A stretch of DNA of 64,000 nt from CAMCHP01 sp036835325. Lineage in GTDB: Bacteria; Bacteroidota; Bacteroidia; Flavobacteriales_D; Sanyastnellaceae. Positions 1 to 8,143 of this stretch are shown here, one piece after another. The position numbers were made by a program, and so were the translations under genes. The notes beneath the pieces are model-generated. The model made no database searches and was not told where the DNA came from. It saw nothing but the letters and a program-made list of their open reading frames with translations. Positions within the stretch are counted from its first letter, which is position 1. Each line of letters starts with the position of its first letter. The stretch spans positions 1-64,000 of the forward strand of contig DAITMF010000005.1 in NCBI GenBank assembly GCA_036835325.1, given 5' to 3'.

Positions 1-441
1 AACGAGCAAATCTTTTTAGACCGAGAGCTCATCGCTTCAAAAAACGCCTCTGTTTCAGAAGTGGCAGCGCAGGTTGCCGCAATTTGCCGCGAATATCCTG
101 AAGTGCAAATGGCTTGGTCGCTTGATGAATTGATGGTATCTGCCGCAACAGACCCTGTGGTGATGAGCTTGCAACGTGGCATTCACCAACAGCGCTCAGG
201 CGATGTGGTGTTAATCAACTTACCGGGTTACATTGAGTACGGCTTCAGAGGCACAACCCACGGGAGTCCGTTCGTCTACGATACGCATGTCCCTTTAATT
301 TTCTACGGTCACGGAGTAAAACAAGGCGAACTTACACGCCGCGTTTCGATTACCGACATTGCCCCTACCGTTGCACGCTTGCTTCGCATTGGTCTCCCTA
401 CAGGTTCAACCGGCGATGTGATTCACGAACTTTGCGACTGA
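1..441 (+). CDS. Alkaline-phosphatase-superfamily protein, C-terminal part (5' end outside window)
   Basis: The frame is open from base 1 and ends at TGA 439-441, leaving 146 C-terminal residues. The stretch GTTHGSPFVYDTHVPL followed by IFYGHG is typical of the end of PafA-like alkaline phosphatases and related type I phosphodiesterases/nucleotide pyrophosphatases. The His of THGSP is expected to be one of the zinc ligands, and the later SITDIAPTVARLL is the usual closing helix of this superfamily. These enzymes hydrolyse phosphate mono- or diesters, generally outside the cytoplasm. The nucleophile and the other metal ligands lie upstream of the window, so substrate class cannot be decided. 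A GTG codon at 61 is in frame but is internal, not the start. The next gene follows after 13 bp, so the two are probably cotranscribed. Confidence 0.8.
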   Translation, partial: NEQIFLDRELIASKNASVSEVAAQVAAICREYPEVQMAWSLDELMVSAATDPVVMSLQRGIHQQRSGDVVLINLPGYIEYGFRGTTHGSPFVYDTHVPLIFYGHGVKQGELTRRVSITDIAPTVARLLRIGLPTGSTGDVIHELCD

Positions 442-454
442 CGAAGCAAAGAAC

Positions 455-2149
455 ATGATTGTATACACCTTGCGGGTAAGCCACGCGCACCGCAAATTTC
501 TTGACATCGAAGCGGTCATTCCCACCAACGGGGCTGACCAACTCACCCTACAATTGCCGGTTTGGAGACCGGGCCGCTACGAACGAGGGCAGTTTGCCCG
601 CAACATTCAACGGTGGAAGGCCTTCGCAGCCGATGGCAGGCCGTTGACCGCTCGTAAGGTATCGCACAGCCAATGGACCGTTGATTGCGCCGGGCTCACT
701 GCCATCGAAGTGCATTACAACTATTACGCTGCCGAACTCAATGCAGGTTCAACCTGGGTTGATGAACGCCAATGGTACGTCAATCCGGTCAATTGCTTTA
801 TTTATTGTTTGGATCGGATGGATGAGTCGGCCGAAATACGGCTCAATGTCCCCAACAATTGGGGGCTCGCTTCTGGTCTACCCAATGACGGCTACACCCG
901 TTTAACTGCAAAGAACATCCAAACCTTGATGGATGGCCCATTTATCGCAGCAGACGCGCTCTGGCACCGAAGCTACGAAGTCGACGCCCATCGATTTCAC
1001 ATTTGGATTCGCGGCAAACATAGCTTCGATGAAACCAAGCTCCTTGCTGATTTCAAAGCCTTCACCGAGGCGCAGATCAGGGCATTCGGATACTTTCCGG
1101 TTGATGAGTACCACTTTCTTTTTCAGCTCCCTGATTTCAAAGTGCGGCATGGAGTTGAGCATGAAAACTCGACGGTAATCACACTCGGACCGGCCGAAAC
1201 CGTAAGCACTCCCGAAGGCTACCTCGAGCTCTTGGCCATCTCGTCGCACGAACTTTACCACACCTGGAACGTGAAGTCATTGCGGCCTGCTGAAATGCTC
1301 CCTTACGACTTTACAAACGAAAACTACAGCCGTCAAGGCTACATCACCGAAGGGGTAACCACCTACATGGGCGATCTCTTCTTGCTCAAAGCAAAGGTGA
1401 TCGACATCCAAACCTACCTTAAACTCTTCGCTGACGATGTCATGCGCCACCTACACAACCCGGGGCGCTTCAACATGAGCGTCGCCGATAGCAGCTTCGA
1501 TACCTGGCTTGATGGATATAGCACAGGAATACCGGCCCGAAAAGTATCCATCTACACAGAAGGGTGTTTAAACGCCTTCATGGCCGACGTAACCCTGCTC
1601 GAACAAGGTAGCGCGCTTGATGCGGTGATGCACGAAATGTGCCAAAAATTCGCTCTGCAGAACAAAGGCTACACCGACGGTGAATACGACCAAATGGTGA
1701 TCAATTCGAGTAACGGACTTGCACTACCGCTTTTTGACAACCTCGTTCACGGCACGGGAGATTATGTGCCCTATTTGAAAACTGCTTTTGAGAAACTCGG
1801 ATTGGGCATTTCGTTGGAGGTGGTTATCGGCTTCGCCGGGATGACCGGTGCAGCCGGACAACTCGAGCGCGGTGGGTTGAAGTTGAGTTTGGTTTGGCCT
1901 GACTCGCCCGCTGACAAGGCCGGATTGGCCACCGGCGATCTTGTAACTGTAGTCAATGCCATACAGGTCGATGAACACCTCGACGCCCGATTGCGCCTCG
2001 AAAGCCCAAGCCTATTGAAAATTCAATTCATACGGAACCGTTCGGCGCATGCTTGTACGGTTCACCCTGATCTGAAATACTTCCCGGTGGTTAAGCTCAC
2101 AGCACCCGAGCAACCCAATGCGCTTTTCTCGAAGTGGATCTGGGGTTAA
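455..2149 (+). CDS. M61-family peptidase with C-terminal PDZ domain
   Basis: This 564-residue protein matches the glycyl aminopeptidase (M61) architecture. An N-terminal beta-rich domain is followed by a thermolysin-like catalytic domain with the zinc motif HELYH at about residues 265-269, within SSHELYHTWNVKSLRP. The third zinc ligand is Glu at about residue 299 in ITEGVTTYMGD. A PDZ domain at roughly 460-545 includes the ligand-loop region around SPADKAGLATGDLV. M61 enzymes cleave N-terminal residues, often Gly or Ala, from peptides. No signal peptide is visible at this start (MIVYTLRVSHAHRKF), so it may be cytoplasmic, unlike many family members. The start lies 13 bp after the preceding stop, which leaves little room for a longer N-terminus. 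Confidence 0.9.
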   Translation: MIVYTLRVSHAHRKFLDIEAVIPTNGADQLTLQLPVWRPGRYERGQFARNIQRWKAFAADGRPLTARKVSHSQWTVDCAGLTAIEVHYNYYAAELNAGSTWVDERQWYVNPVNCFIYCLDRMDESAEIRLNVPNNWGLASGLPNDGYTRLTAKNIQTLMDGPFIAADALWHRSYEVDAHRFHIWIRGKHSFDETKLLADFKAFTEAQIRAFGYFPVDEYHFLFQLPDFKVRHGVEHENSTVITLGPAETVSTPEGYLELLAISSHELYHTWNVKSLRPAEMLPYDFTNENYSRQGYITEGVTTYMGDLFLLKAKVIDIQTYLKLFADDVMRHLHNPGRFNMSVADSSFDTWLDGYSTGIPARKVSIYTEGCLNAFMADVTLLEQGSALDAVMHEMCQKFALQNKGYTDGEYDQMVINSSNGLALPLFDNLVHGTGDYVPYLKTAFEKLGLGISLEVVIGFAGMTGAAGQLERGGLKLSLVWPDSPADKAGLATGDLVTVVNAIQVDEHLDARLRLESPSLLKIQFIRNRSAHACTVHPDLKYFPVVKLTAPEQPNALFSKWIWG

Positions 2150-2203
2150 ATCGCAATGAATATCACTTCACAACAGCGTGTGCAGAGCTTGGCTTCGGCA
2201 AGC

Positions 2204-2233
2204 TTTGAACTTGGCATTTTTTACGTATTCTTG
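2204..2233 (+). promoter_or_regulatory. Candidate promoter for the TM2 gene
   Basis: TTTG at 2204-2207 is followed after 18 bp by TATTCTTG at 2226-2233, one mismatch from the Bacteroidota -7 consensus TAnnTTTG. It lies about 60 bp upstream of the ATG at 2292. This is pattern matching only. Confidence 0.35.
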
Positions 2234-2291
2234 TGACTACCTGACCCTCTCAGGAATTAAAACCAATCTATTAACCAAAACACCGTTTAGT

Positions 2292-2519
2292 ATGGAAGGT
2301 ACTGTACAAACGCACGATGGGCCAAGCAAACTTGTGCTCGCGTTGCTCTGCTTCTTTTTGGGAAGCCTTGGAATTCACCGCTTTCTCACCGGAAAAATCG
2401 GAACAGGCATCTTGATGATTCTCACCTTGGGCGGCCTAGGCTTGTGGACGCTCATCGACTTTATCATCATCCTCACCGGGAATTTCACTGACAAGTACGG
2501 CAACAAGATCACCACCTGA
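2292..2519 (+). CDS. TM2-domain membrane protein
   Basis: This 75-residue protein has two hydrophobic helices (about residues 15-30 and 37-60) around the TM2-domain signature GIHRFLTGKIGTG, followed by GLWTLIDFI. TM2 proteins are small inner-membrane proteins with no well-established biochemical role. An in-frame ATG lies at 2178, but it would add 38 residues that do not resemble the family and would run through the promoter-like element at 2204-2233. I therefore chose ATG 2292, which gives the compact family length. A terminator follows at 2547-2575, so the gene appears to be monocistronic. Confidence 0.85.
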   Translation: MEGTVQTHDGPSKLVLALLCFFLGSLGIHRFLTGKIGTGILMILTLGGLGLWTLIDFIIILTGNFTDKYGNKITT

Positions 2520-2546
2520 ACCACTGGTTATCAGCCGATTGTTTTG

Positions 2547-2575
2547 AGCGACGAGTGACCACTCGTCGCTTTTTC
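2547..2575 (+). terminator. Intrinsic terminator after the TM2 gene
   Basis: Perfect 10-bp stem (AGCGACGAGT / ACTCGTCGCT) with the 4-nt loop GACC, followed by TTTTCATTT. It sits 27 bp after the TM2 stop codon. Confidence 0.8.
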
Positions 2576-2659
2576 ATTTCCGCTCGTCGAAGTGAAGGTC
2601 AAATTGAGCGCCACAGCCGTAACCAAGCCACTGCGCTCTCGGTATAAAACCTTGAAAGC

Positions 2660-2743
2660 GCAACCCGAGAGACGCGAATCAAGCGAGTGTGGTGTGAGTG
2701 TGTGTTTGTCAGAGCGAGATGTCTCCGGGTTGCCTTTTTCTTT
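2660..2743 (+). ncRNA. Candidate structured RNA or long-loop terminator
   Basis: GCAACCCGAGAGAC at 2660-2673 pairs with GTCTCCGGGTTGC at 2721-2733: 13 bp with one bulged A, closing a loop of about 47 nt. The T-rich tail CTTTTTCTTT follows at 2734-2743. The stem is G+C rich and the tail suggests transcription termination on the plus strand. A loop this long is unusual for a simple terminator, so a small RNA ending here is possible. No convincing promoter was identified. Confidence 0.3.
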
Positions 2744-2790
2744 CGCTCACCGGTATAGAAACGCTAACCAAGTTCTATTCTATCATATAA

Positions 2791-2824
2791 AAAAGCCCGT
2801 CGGATTCATTCGGCGGGTTTTTTC
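2791..2824 (+). terminator. Intrinsic terminator in the 2.6-3.1 kb gap
   Basis: AAAAGCCCGTCG and CGGCGGGTTTTT pair over 12 positions, with two G-U wobbles, around an 8-nt loop. A run of six T follows. No annotated gene lies directly upstream, so it would end either read-through from 2.3 kb or an unidentified RNA. Confidence 0.6.
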
Positions 2825-3062
2825 GTTCCCATCTGTCGACGGTTCTGAGCCACGAAATACCGTTCGTCGAACGAAAACGACAGCAAGTCGAAAGCATTGT
2901 GCCGTGTAGATTTATTGCCTCTACTTTCGAGACAGAGATTAGCAGATGGACGAGCACAAGACCCAGCGGGGTTGCTCGATCCGTCGACCAGCACAGTTTC
3001 ACAGAGAGAGAGAGAGCCGAGGTTGCACAGCAACTGAGGCTTTCTTGATTTAGGCAGCTCCG

Positions 3063-3725
3063 TTACAAATCGTCTCCCAGCATCACGAATCTGACGATGT
3101 TGGCTCCCATTTCGAAGGCCATTCGTCGAAGGGCTTCAGGGTCTTTGTGCACTTCCCAATCTTCCCATCCATCCCCCAAATCAGATTCAAAATCGTAATA
3201 ACATACCAAACGTCCTTCGTAGATCAAACCCAGTCCTTGCGGAGCAGAGTTGTCATGCTCATGAACCTTGGGCAAACCGTTTTTCAGCGTGAACTTTTGC
3301 TTGTAGATGGGGTGGTCAAACGGAAGCTCAATCAATTCAAGCTCCGGGAATACCTTTTTAAGTTGCGGACGGATGAATGCATCCATGCCGTAATTGTCAC
3401 TGATGTGCAAAAAACCACCACTAACAAGGTACCGGCGAAGATTTTCTGCCTCTTCCGAAGAAAAAACGACGTTGCCATGGCCCGTCATGTGAACAAAAGG
3501 ATAATTAAACAGGTCAGGGCTGCCAATGTCAACGTACGGCACCTCCGGATTGATGTTCATTCCGAGCTCGTCATTGCAGAAATCAACCAAATTGGGGATA
3601 CTCGTTGGGTTTGAGTACCAGTCTCCACCTCCTTTATACTTGAGTACGGCGAGCTGGAAACCCGATTGACCAGAACCATTTAGCACTGCACAAATGAGCA
3701 GAAAACCTGTGAAAACGTAACGCAT
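3063..3725 (-). CDS. DUF4159-family exported protein
   Basis: This 220-residue protein starts with a signal peptide (MRYVFTGFLLICAVLNGSGQ). The body matches DUF4159: an early LAVLKYKGGGDWYSNP segment, then PYVDIGSPDLFNYPFVHMTG and the GGFLHISDNYG segment, resembling a Rossmann-like or class I glutamine-amidotransferase-like fold. Such proteins are common in Bacteroidota, often near MoxR/VWA gene groups, but their function is unknown. Here the gene stands alone, divergent from secDF. A -7 element (TACATTTG on the minus strand) lies 4 bp before the start codon, which would imply a leaderless or very short-leader mRNA. The gene contains one exact copy (3166-3180) of the dispersed 15-mer described in the findings, encoding GDGW. 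Confidence 0.85.
   Translation of the reverse strand: MRYVFTGFLLICAVLNGSGQSGFQLAVLKYKGGGDWYSNPTSIPNLVDFCNDELGMNINPEVPYVDIGSPDLFNYPFVHMTGHGNVVFSSEEAENLRRYLVSGGFLHISDNYGMDAFIRPQLKKVFPELELIELPFDHPIYKQKFTLKNGLPKVHEHDNSAPQGLGLIYEGRLVCYYDFESDLGDGWEDWEVHKDPEALRRMAFEMGANIVRFVMLGDDL
3166..3180 (-). repeat. Dispersed 15-mer TTTGGGGGATGGATG, copy 1
   Basis: Exact copy on the minus strand, inside the DUF4159 gene. Other exact copies lie at 10290, 40935 and 54075. Confidence 0.8.
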
Positions 3726-3729
3726 ACCA

Positions 3730-3737
3730 CAAATGTA
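3730..3737 (-). promoter_or_regulatory. -7 element TACATTTG upstream of the DUF4159 gene
   Basis: Exact match to TAnnTTTG on the minus strand, 4 bp from the start codon at 3725. No good -33 element was found at the expected spacing. Confidence 0.35.
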
Positions 3738-3816
3738 CGTACACAGGTCGACAAATCCCCACCCGGTCCCCTATGAACTTGGCGCAAATCGGTGTGGGAA
3801 TTAAGCCACCTATTTA

Positions 3817-3824
3817 TATATTTG
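3817..3824 (+). promoter_or_regulatory. -7 element TATATTTG upstream of secDF
   Basis: Exact match to the Bacteroidota -7 consensus TAnnTTTG, 27 bp upstream of the secDF ATG. A weak -33-like TGTG lies at 3793-3796. Confidence 0.5.
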
Positions 3825-3851
3825 CGCCTCTAAAAATTAAACCTTAAATCC

Positions 3852-6818
3852 ATGCAGAACAAGTCTGCTGTACTCCTTTTCACGGTACTTCTGGCCTTGT
3901 CGACAGTGTACATTCTGTCGTTCAATCTGGTATCGAAGCGTTTCGAACGTGTCGCAGAACAACAAGGTGCCTTTGTGGCAGACTCGTTGTTACGAGCCGG
4001 CGCAATCACTGAAGAGCAGACCGATTCGGTCGCCGCAGCGGCTGCCCGTCAGTTTCTGCGCGATTCTTCTGACGCAAAGATCTACCCGGTTTTTGGCCAC
4101 TCTTACAAAGAAGTTAAGGAGTCAGAGCTCAACCTCGGTCTTGACCTTCAAGGCGGTATGAGCGTTACCCTTGAGGTATCCATCCCGGATCTCATCCTCT
4201 CACTGAGTGATTACAACGAGAACGATTACTTCCGCAAGGCCATTGCAGAAGCACGCGAAGCTCAGCGTTCAGACAACCGTGACTATGTCACTTTGTTCGC
4301 TGATGCGTGGGAAAATCAAAACTCAGGTGTTGCTCTTTGGTTGATTTTCCAAACCCCTGAGAACAAAGAGTTGTTTCCGGCTGAAGCAAGCGACGATGAG
4401 ATTATCGAAATCCTTCGCAGCGAAGCTCAATTGGCCATCGACAACACTGAAAACATCATCCGTAAGCGTATTGACCAGTTCGGTGTTGCCCAGCCTAACG
4501 TTCAGAAATTGGCATTTTCAGGACGCATCTTGGTCGAACTTCCCGGTGTTGACGACCGTGAGCGCGTGCGCAAGCAGTTGAAGTCTACCGCAAACCTCGA
4601 GTTCTGGGAAACCTACAACAACGAAGAAGTTTTTGATAAACTGTCAATTGCCAATGACGCACTCGCCAACGCACTCTACCCGGAAATCGTTGCGAAAGCT
4701 GAACGCATAAACGCGGCAGCTGCAGACACGACAATAGCTGAAGCCGACCGTGACAGCCTCACACTCGAAGAGCGCCGCATGCGCAGCCCGCTGTTTGCAT
4801 TGCTTCAACCGCAGTTGCAGCAACGCAGCCCCGTGCTCGGCTACGCTTTGGTTGCTGACACTTCGGCCATCAACAGTTTGATTTCACGTCCAGAGGCACT
4901 TGCTGCCCTTGGAGCCAACCTGCGATTGATGTGGGAAGCGAACACCCAAGGCAATGTTGCGTCGCTTTACGCTATTCGCGATGATAGCGGTCGTGGCAAA
5001 GCCAAGTTGGGCGGACGTAACATCGTTGATGCCGGCGTAGGCTACGACCAAATCGGTGACGTGATCGTCAACATGACCATGGACGGTGAAGGCACCGCAG
5101 CATGGGCGCGCATGACCGAAGAAGCGGCCAACGACGGTAACCGTCCGGTAGCTGTTGTACTTGACAATAAGATTCAATCTGCTCCAAGCGTTCGCGTGGC
5201 AATTACCAATGGCCGCTCTCAAATTAGCTTTGGGTCAGGCCAAACGGCCGAGCAAAAACTTGCTGAAGCAACCGACCTTGCCGGCTTGCTCAAAGCAGGT
5301 TCATTGCCAGCACCTGCCCGTATCGTTGACGAAGTGAGCATAGGCCCTGAACTTGGTGAAGAAAACATCAATGCGGGTATCTACTCATTTGCCATTGCAC
5401 TTTTGGTCGTGTTGTTGTACATGATCTTCTACTACAAAGGCGCCGGTTTGGTATCTGACCTTGCATTGATTGCCAACCTGTTCTTCTTGATAGGTGCCTT
5501 GGCATCATTGGGTGCTGCGCTTACCCTTCCTGGTATCGCAGGTATCGTATTGACCATCGGTATGGCGGTTGATGCCAACGTACTCATCTTCGAGCGCATC
5601 AAAGAAGAGTTGCGTGCCGGCAAAGGTCTCCAAGCCGCACTGAAAGAAGGCTACGGAAACGCCTACTCAGCGATTATTGACGCCAACGTAACCACCTTGC
5701 TTACGGCGCTCGTTCTGTACTACTTCGGTTCAGGAGCCATTCGCGGGTTCGCTACCACATTGATCATCGGTATCTTCACTTCGCTCTTTTCGGCGATCGT
5801 GCTCACCCGCTTGGTGTTCTTCACCCGCCTCGAGAATAAGAAACCGATTTCGTTCTACAGCAATACCACCAAAAACTGGTTCACGAACATTAACGTCGAC
5901 TTCCTCGGAAAGCGTCGCTTGGCCTACATCATCTCAGGCTCAATCATCGTTCTCGGTTTGGCGTCGATGTTTACACGGAACTTTGACTTGGGCATTGACT
6001 TCACCGGTGGTAGCACCTTTGATGTTAAGTTCGAGCAACCCGTTGACATTCAGCAGGTGCGCACGCTTTGTGCAGATGCCTTTGCAGAAGACGGGAAACC
6101 GGGTAACCCGCGTATCCAAACAAAAGAGAGCAACGCTCAGCTTCGCATCATGACCAACTTCTTGCAAAATAGCGATGCAAGTGATGTTGATGAACAAATC
6201 AATGGTGCGGCCAAAGCGGCCCTCAGTCAATTGGGTGTGCCCTATGTGATTGAGCGCTACAACAAAGTAGACTCGACCATCTCTGACGACTTCCGCAACG
6301 GTGCGCGAAATGCCACCTTGTTCTCGTTGCTGGTGATCTTCCTCTACCTTGTGTTGCGCTTCCGTCGCTGGCAATATGGTCTTGGGGCATTGCTCGCAAT
6401 GGTACACGACGTCTTGATTGTTCTCGCTGTGTTCTCGTTCGGTTGGGGCTTCCTTCCATTCACCATGGAAATCGACCAAGCCTTCATTGCAGCGATTCTC
6501 ACTGTAATTGGTTATTCGATCAATGACACGGTGGTTGTATTTGACCGTATTCGTGAGTACATTGGTTTGTACGGCAGTAAGTCAGACCAAAAGAAAATCA
6601 TCAATGATTCACTTAACAGCACACTGAGCCGTACGATCAACACCTCGTTGACCACCTTCGTGGTGCTCCTCTCGATTTTCTTGTTCGGTGGAGACAACAT
6701 CAAGGGCTTCGTGTTTGCCTTGTTGGTGGGTGTCGTTGTAGGTACATACTCATCAATCTTCATTGCAACACCTGTTGCGTACGACTTGGGTGCAGCTGCA
6801 GCACGCAAGAAGTCTTAA
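3852..6818 (+). CDS. secDF: Protein translocase SecD-SecF fusion
   Basis: At 988 residues this is the fused SecDF usual in Bacteroidota. It is an inner-membrane, proton-driven accessory of the Sec translocon that pulls exported proteins out on the periplasmic side. TM1 is at residues 5-28. The SecD signature LNLGLDLQGGMSVTLEV lies near residue 95, followed by the large periplasmic P1 region. The SecD membrane block begins near 510 (IYSFAIALLVVLLYMIFYY). SecF starts near 688 with TM helix RLAYIISGSIIVLGLA and the motif DLGIDFTGGSTFDV, then GYSINDTVVVFDRIRE near 890. Both halves look complete. The gene is flanked by its own -7 element and a strong terminator. Its abundance fits a cell exporting many Sec/T9SS substrates. 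Confidence 0.97.
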   Translation: MQNKSAVLLFTVLLALSTVYILSFNLVSKRFERVAEQQGAFVADSLLRAGAITEEQTDSVAAAAARQFLRDSSDAKIYPVFGHSYKEVKESELNLGLDLQGGMSVTLEVSIPDLILSLSDYNENDYFRKAIAEAREAQRSDNRDYVTLFADAWENQNSGVALWLIFQTPENKELFPAEASDDEIIEILRSEAQLAIDNTENIIRKRIDQFGVAQPNVQKLAFSGRILVELPGVDDRERVRKQLKSTANLEFWETYNNEEVFDKLSIANDALANALYPEIVAKAERINAAAADTTIAEADRDSLTLEERRMRSPLFALLQPQLQQRSPVLGYALVADTSAINSLISRPEALAALGANLRLMWEANTQGNVASLYAIRDDSGRGKAKLGGRNIVDAGVGYDQIGDVIVNMTMDGEGTAAWARMTEEAANDGNRPVAVVLDNKIQSAPSVRVAITNGRSQISFGSGQTAEQKLAEATDLAGLLKAGSLPAPARIVDEVSIGPELGEENINAGIYSFAIALLVVLLYMIFYYKGAGLVSDLALIANLFFLIGALASLGAALTLPGIAGIVLTIGMAVDANVLIFERIKEELRAGKGLQAALKEGYGNAYSAIIDANVTTLLTALVLYYFGSGAIRGFATTLIIGIFTSLFSAIVLTRLVFFTRLENKKPISFYSNTTKNWFTNINVDFLGKRRLAYIISGSIIVLGLASMFTRNFDLGIDFTGGSTFDVKFEQPVDIQQVRTLCADAFAEDGKPGNPRIQTKESNAQLRIMTNFLQNSDASDVDEQINGAAKAALSQLGVPYVIERYNKVDSTISDDFRNGARNATLFSLLVIFLYLVLRFRRWQYGLGALLAMVHDVLIVLAVFSFGWGFLPFTMEIDQAFIAAILTVIGYSINDTVVVFDRIREYIGLYGSKSDQKKIINDSLNSTLSRTINTSLTTFVVLLSIFLFGGDNIKGFVFALLVGVVVGTYSSIFIATPVAYDLGAAAARKKS

Positions 6819-6848
6819 AACGATTCTTCACGACCAAATCGGTCGACC

Positions 6849-6880
6849 AAAAAGGGGCTCCCAAGGGAGCCCCTTTTTTT
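6849..6880 (+). terminator. Intrinsic terminator after secDF
   Basis: AAAAAGGGGCTCCC pairs with GGGAGCCCCTTTTT in a long perfect stem, with a tight loop around CAAG and a run of seven T at the 3' side. Confidence 0.9.
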
Positions 6881-6911
6881 ATGTCTGTGCTTAGGGCTGA
6901 TGCGCTTTTGG

Positions 6912-6919
6912 TAACTTTG
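6912..6919 (+). promoter_or_regulatory. -7 element TAACTTTG upstream of tatA
   Basis: Exact TAnnTTTG match ending 4 bp before the tatA ATG, so transcription would begin at or within a few bases of the start codon. The -33 region is not clear. Confidence 0.4.
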
Positions 6920-6923
6920 CAGT

Positions 6924-7175
6924 ATGGGCGCAACCGAAATCATTTTCATTTTCGTCATCTACCTCCTTTTATTTGGGTCAAAAGGGATTCCCAGTCTTGC
7001 CCAAACGATGGGCAAGGCGGTGCGTCAATTCCGTGAGGCGTCATCGGATATCCAACGTGAGATACTGAACACAGGTCGAGAAATCCAGAACGAAGTCAAC
7101 CGCACCGCAGCTCCGACCCCAGAAAAGAAAGAGGTTCACAACCAAGATCCCCCTCCGAATACCACAGAGCAATGA
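6924..7175 (+). CDS. tatA: Twin-arginine translocase subunit TatA/TatB family
   Basis: This 83-residue protein has the TatA layout: a short N-terminal TM helix (MGATEIIFIFVIYLLLFG), the FG-x-KG-like hinge (LFGSKGIPSLA), an amphipathic helix (QTMGKAVRQFREASSDIQREI) and a polar, proline-rich tail. TatA forms the pore for folded proteins carrying Tat signals. No tatC is in the window. A likely client, the DUF1501 protein at 42505-43839, has an RR-type signal. The stop overlaps the start of the exchanger gene by 4 bp, implying translational coupling. Confidence 0.9.
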   Translation: MGATEIIFIFVIYLLLFGSKGIPSLAQTMGKAVRQFREASSDIQREILNTGREIQNEVNRTAAPTPEKKEVHNQDPPPNTTEQ

Positions 7176-8143
7176 GCATTCTACTTCTGATCGCCGGGCT
7201 CGTTTTTCTAATTGCCGGCGGTGAAGCTTTGGTCCGTAGCGCTACGGGTATTGCACTTAAGGCCGACATCCCACCATTGATTGTGGGTTTAACCGTTGTG
7301 TCAATAGGCACATCTGCCCCGGAGCTGTTTGCCTCAGTGTCGGCCGCCATTCAAGGCTCTCCGGGGCTGGCCGTGGGCAACGTCGTTGGTTCAAACATTG
7401 CCAACCTTTCCTTGGTACTCGGGCTTACCGCGCTCATTTACCCCATTCCGATCTTCCGCGGAGCCATTTACCTCGACCTCTTGGTCTTGGTGGGCTTCAC
7501 TGCGCTCTTCGTTTTTCTCGGCTTCGATGGCAACCTTAGCACGCTTGACGGTGCTCTTTTTTTAATCGCCATTGTACTTTACACTGCGAGCCTCATCCGG
7601 CGAAGCCGAAAAAAGAAAAAAGAGGCTGAAGAAGGTGCTGAAGCTGCGCATAGCAACAGTGAGCATGACCTTCAAGAACTTGCCGTTATGAAGCAGCGCG
7701 GCTACGGCTTCTTGTTTATGCTCGCCCTCGTTGGCGGCGTGGGCTTGTATTTTGGAGCCGAATGGTTCGTTGGCGGTGCGCGCCAAATCGCGCAGAGCTT
7801 GAACATCAGTGACTACATCATCGGCGTTACAGTTGTAGCCTTCGGAACAAGCGTACCTGAACTCGTTGCCTCAATCATTGCTGCACTTCGTCAACAAGCC
7901 GACATTTCAATTGGCAACCTTGTAGGTTCGAACATTTACAACATCGGTTTGGTGTTGGGTACAACCGCGTCAATCGCACCCCTCACCATTGACGCGGCCA
8001 TGATTAATTATGACTTCTTCTGGATGGCAGGAATCGCGCTGGCAATGATCCCAATTCTACTTTTCGCCAAAAAAGTACACCGATTGATTGGACTGATGCT
8101 CTTCCTCAGCTACGTTACCTATGTTGTTCTGCTGCTGCAATGA
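7172..8143 (+). CDS. Calcium/sodium antiporter, CaCA superfamily (YrbG-like)
   Basis: This 323-residue inner-membrane protein has about ten TM helices and the two inverted alpha repeats of cation/Ca2+ exchangers: GTSAPELFAS near residue 46 with GNVVGSNIANL, and GTSVPELVAS near residue 225 with GNLVGSNIYNI. The Glu of GTSxPE and the Asn of GSN are the ion-coordinating positions in the family. A charged cytoplasmic loop (RRSRKKKKEAEEG) separates the halves. It is expected to exchange Ca2+ for Na+ or H+. It overlaps tatA upstream and the AlkB-like gene downstream by 4 bp each. Confidence 0.93.
   Translation: MSILLLIAGLVFLIAGGEALVRSATGIALKADIPPLIVGLTVVSIGTSAPELFASVSAAIQGSPGLAVGNVVGSNIANLSLVLGLTALIYPIPIFRGAIYLDLLVLVGFTALFVFLGFDGNLSTLDGALFLIAIVLYTASLIRRSRKKKKEAEEGAEAAHSNSEHDLQELAVMKQRGYGFLFMLALVGGVGLYFGAEWFVGGARQIAQSLNISDYIIGVTVVAFGTSVPELVASIIAALRQQADISIGNLVGSNIYNIGLVLGTTASIAPLTIDAAMINYDFFWMAGIALAMIPILLFAKKVHRLIGLMLFLSYVTYVVLLLQ

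Larger units (their letters stand above)
2576..3062. other. Non-coding gap with structured segments
   Basis: No convincing gene was found in this 487-bp stretch. Open frames here have no family resemblance and an unusual residue mix. Three things are visible: a long-range hairpin (arms 2660-2673 and 2721-2733, T-rich tail to 2743), a second terminator-like hairpin (2791-2824), and an (AG)n run near 3002-3014 followed by an imperfect hairpin near 3013-3040. The two hairpins downstream of the TM2 terminator suggest that a separate transcript may arise here. Confidence 0.5.

Noticed and set aside
2592..2909. Open frame of 105 residues in the 2.6-kb gap
   Set aside because: It runs through two terminator-like hairpins, shows no family resemblance, and has an atypical residue mix, so it is unlikely to be coding.
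3002..3014. (AG)n run before an imperfect hairpin
   Set aside because: Too short to be called a microsatellite locus of interest; it is near, but not clearly, the terminator of the DUF4159 gene.
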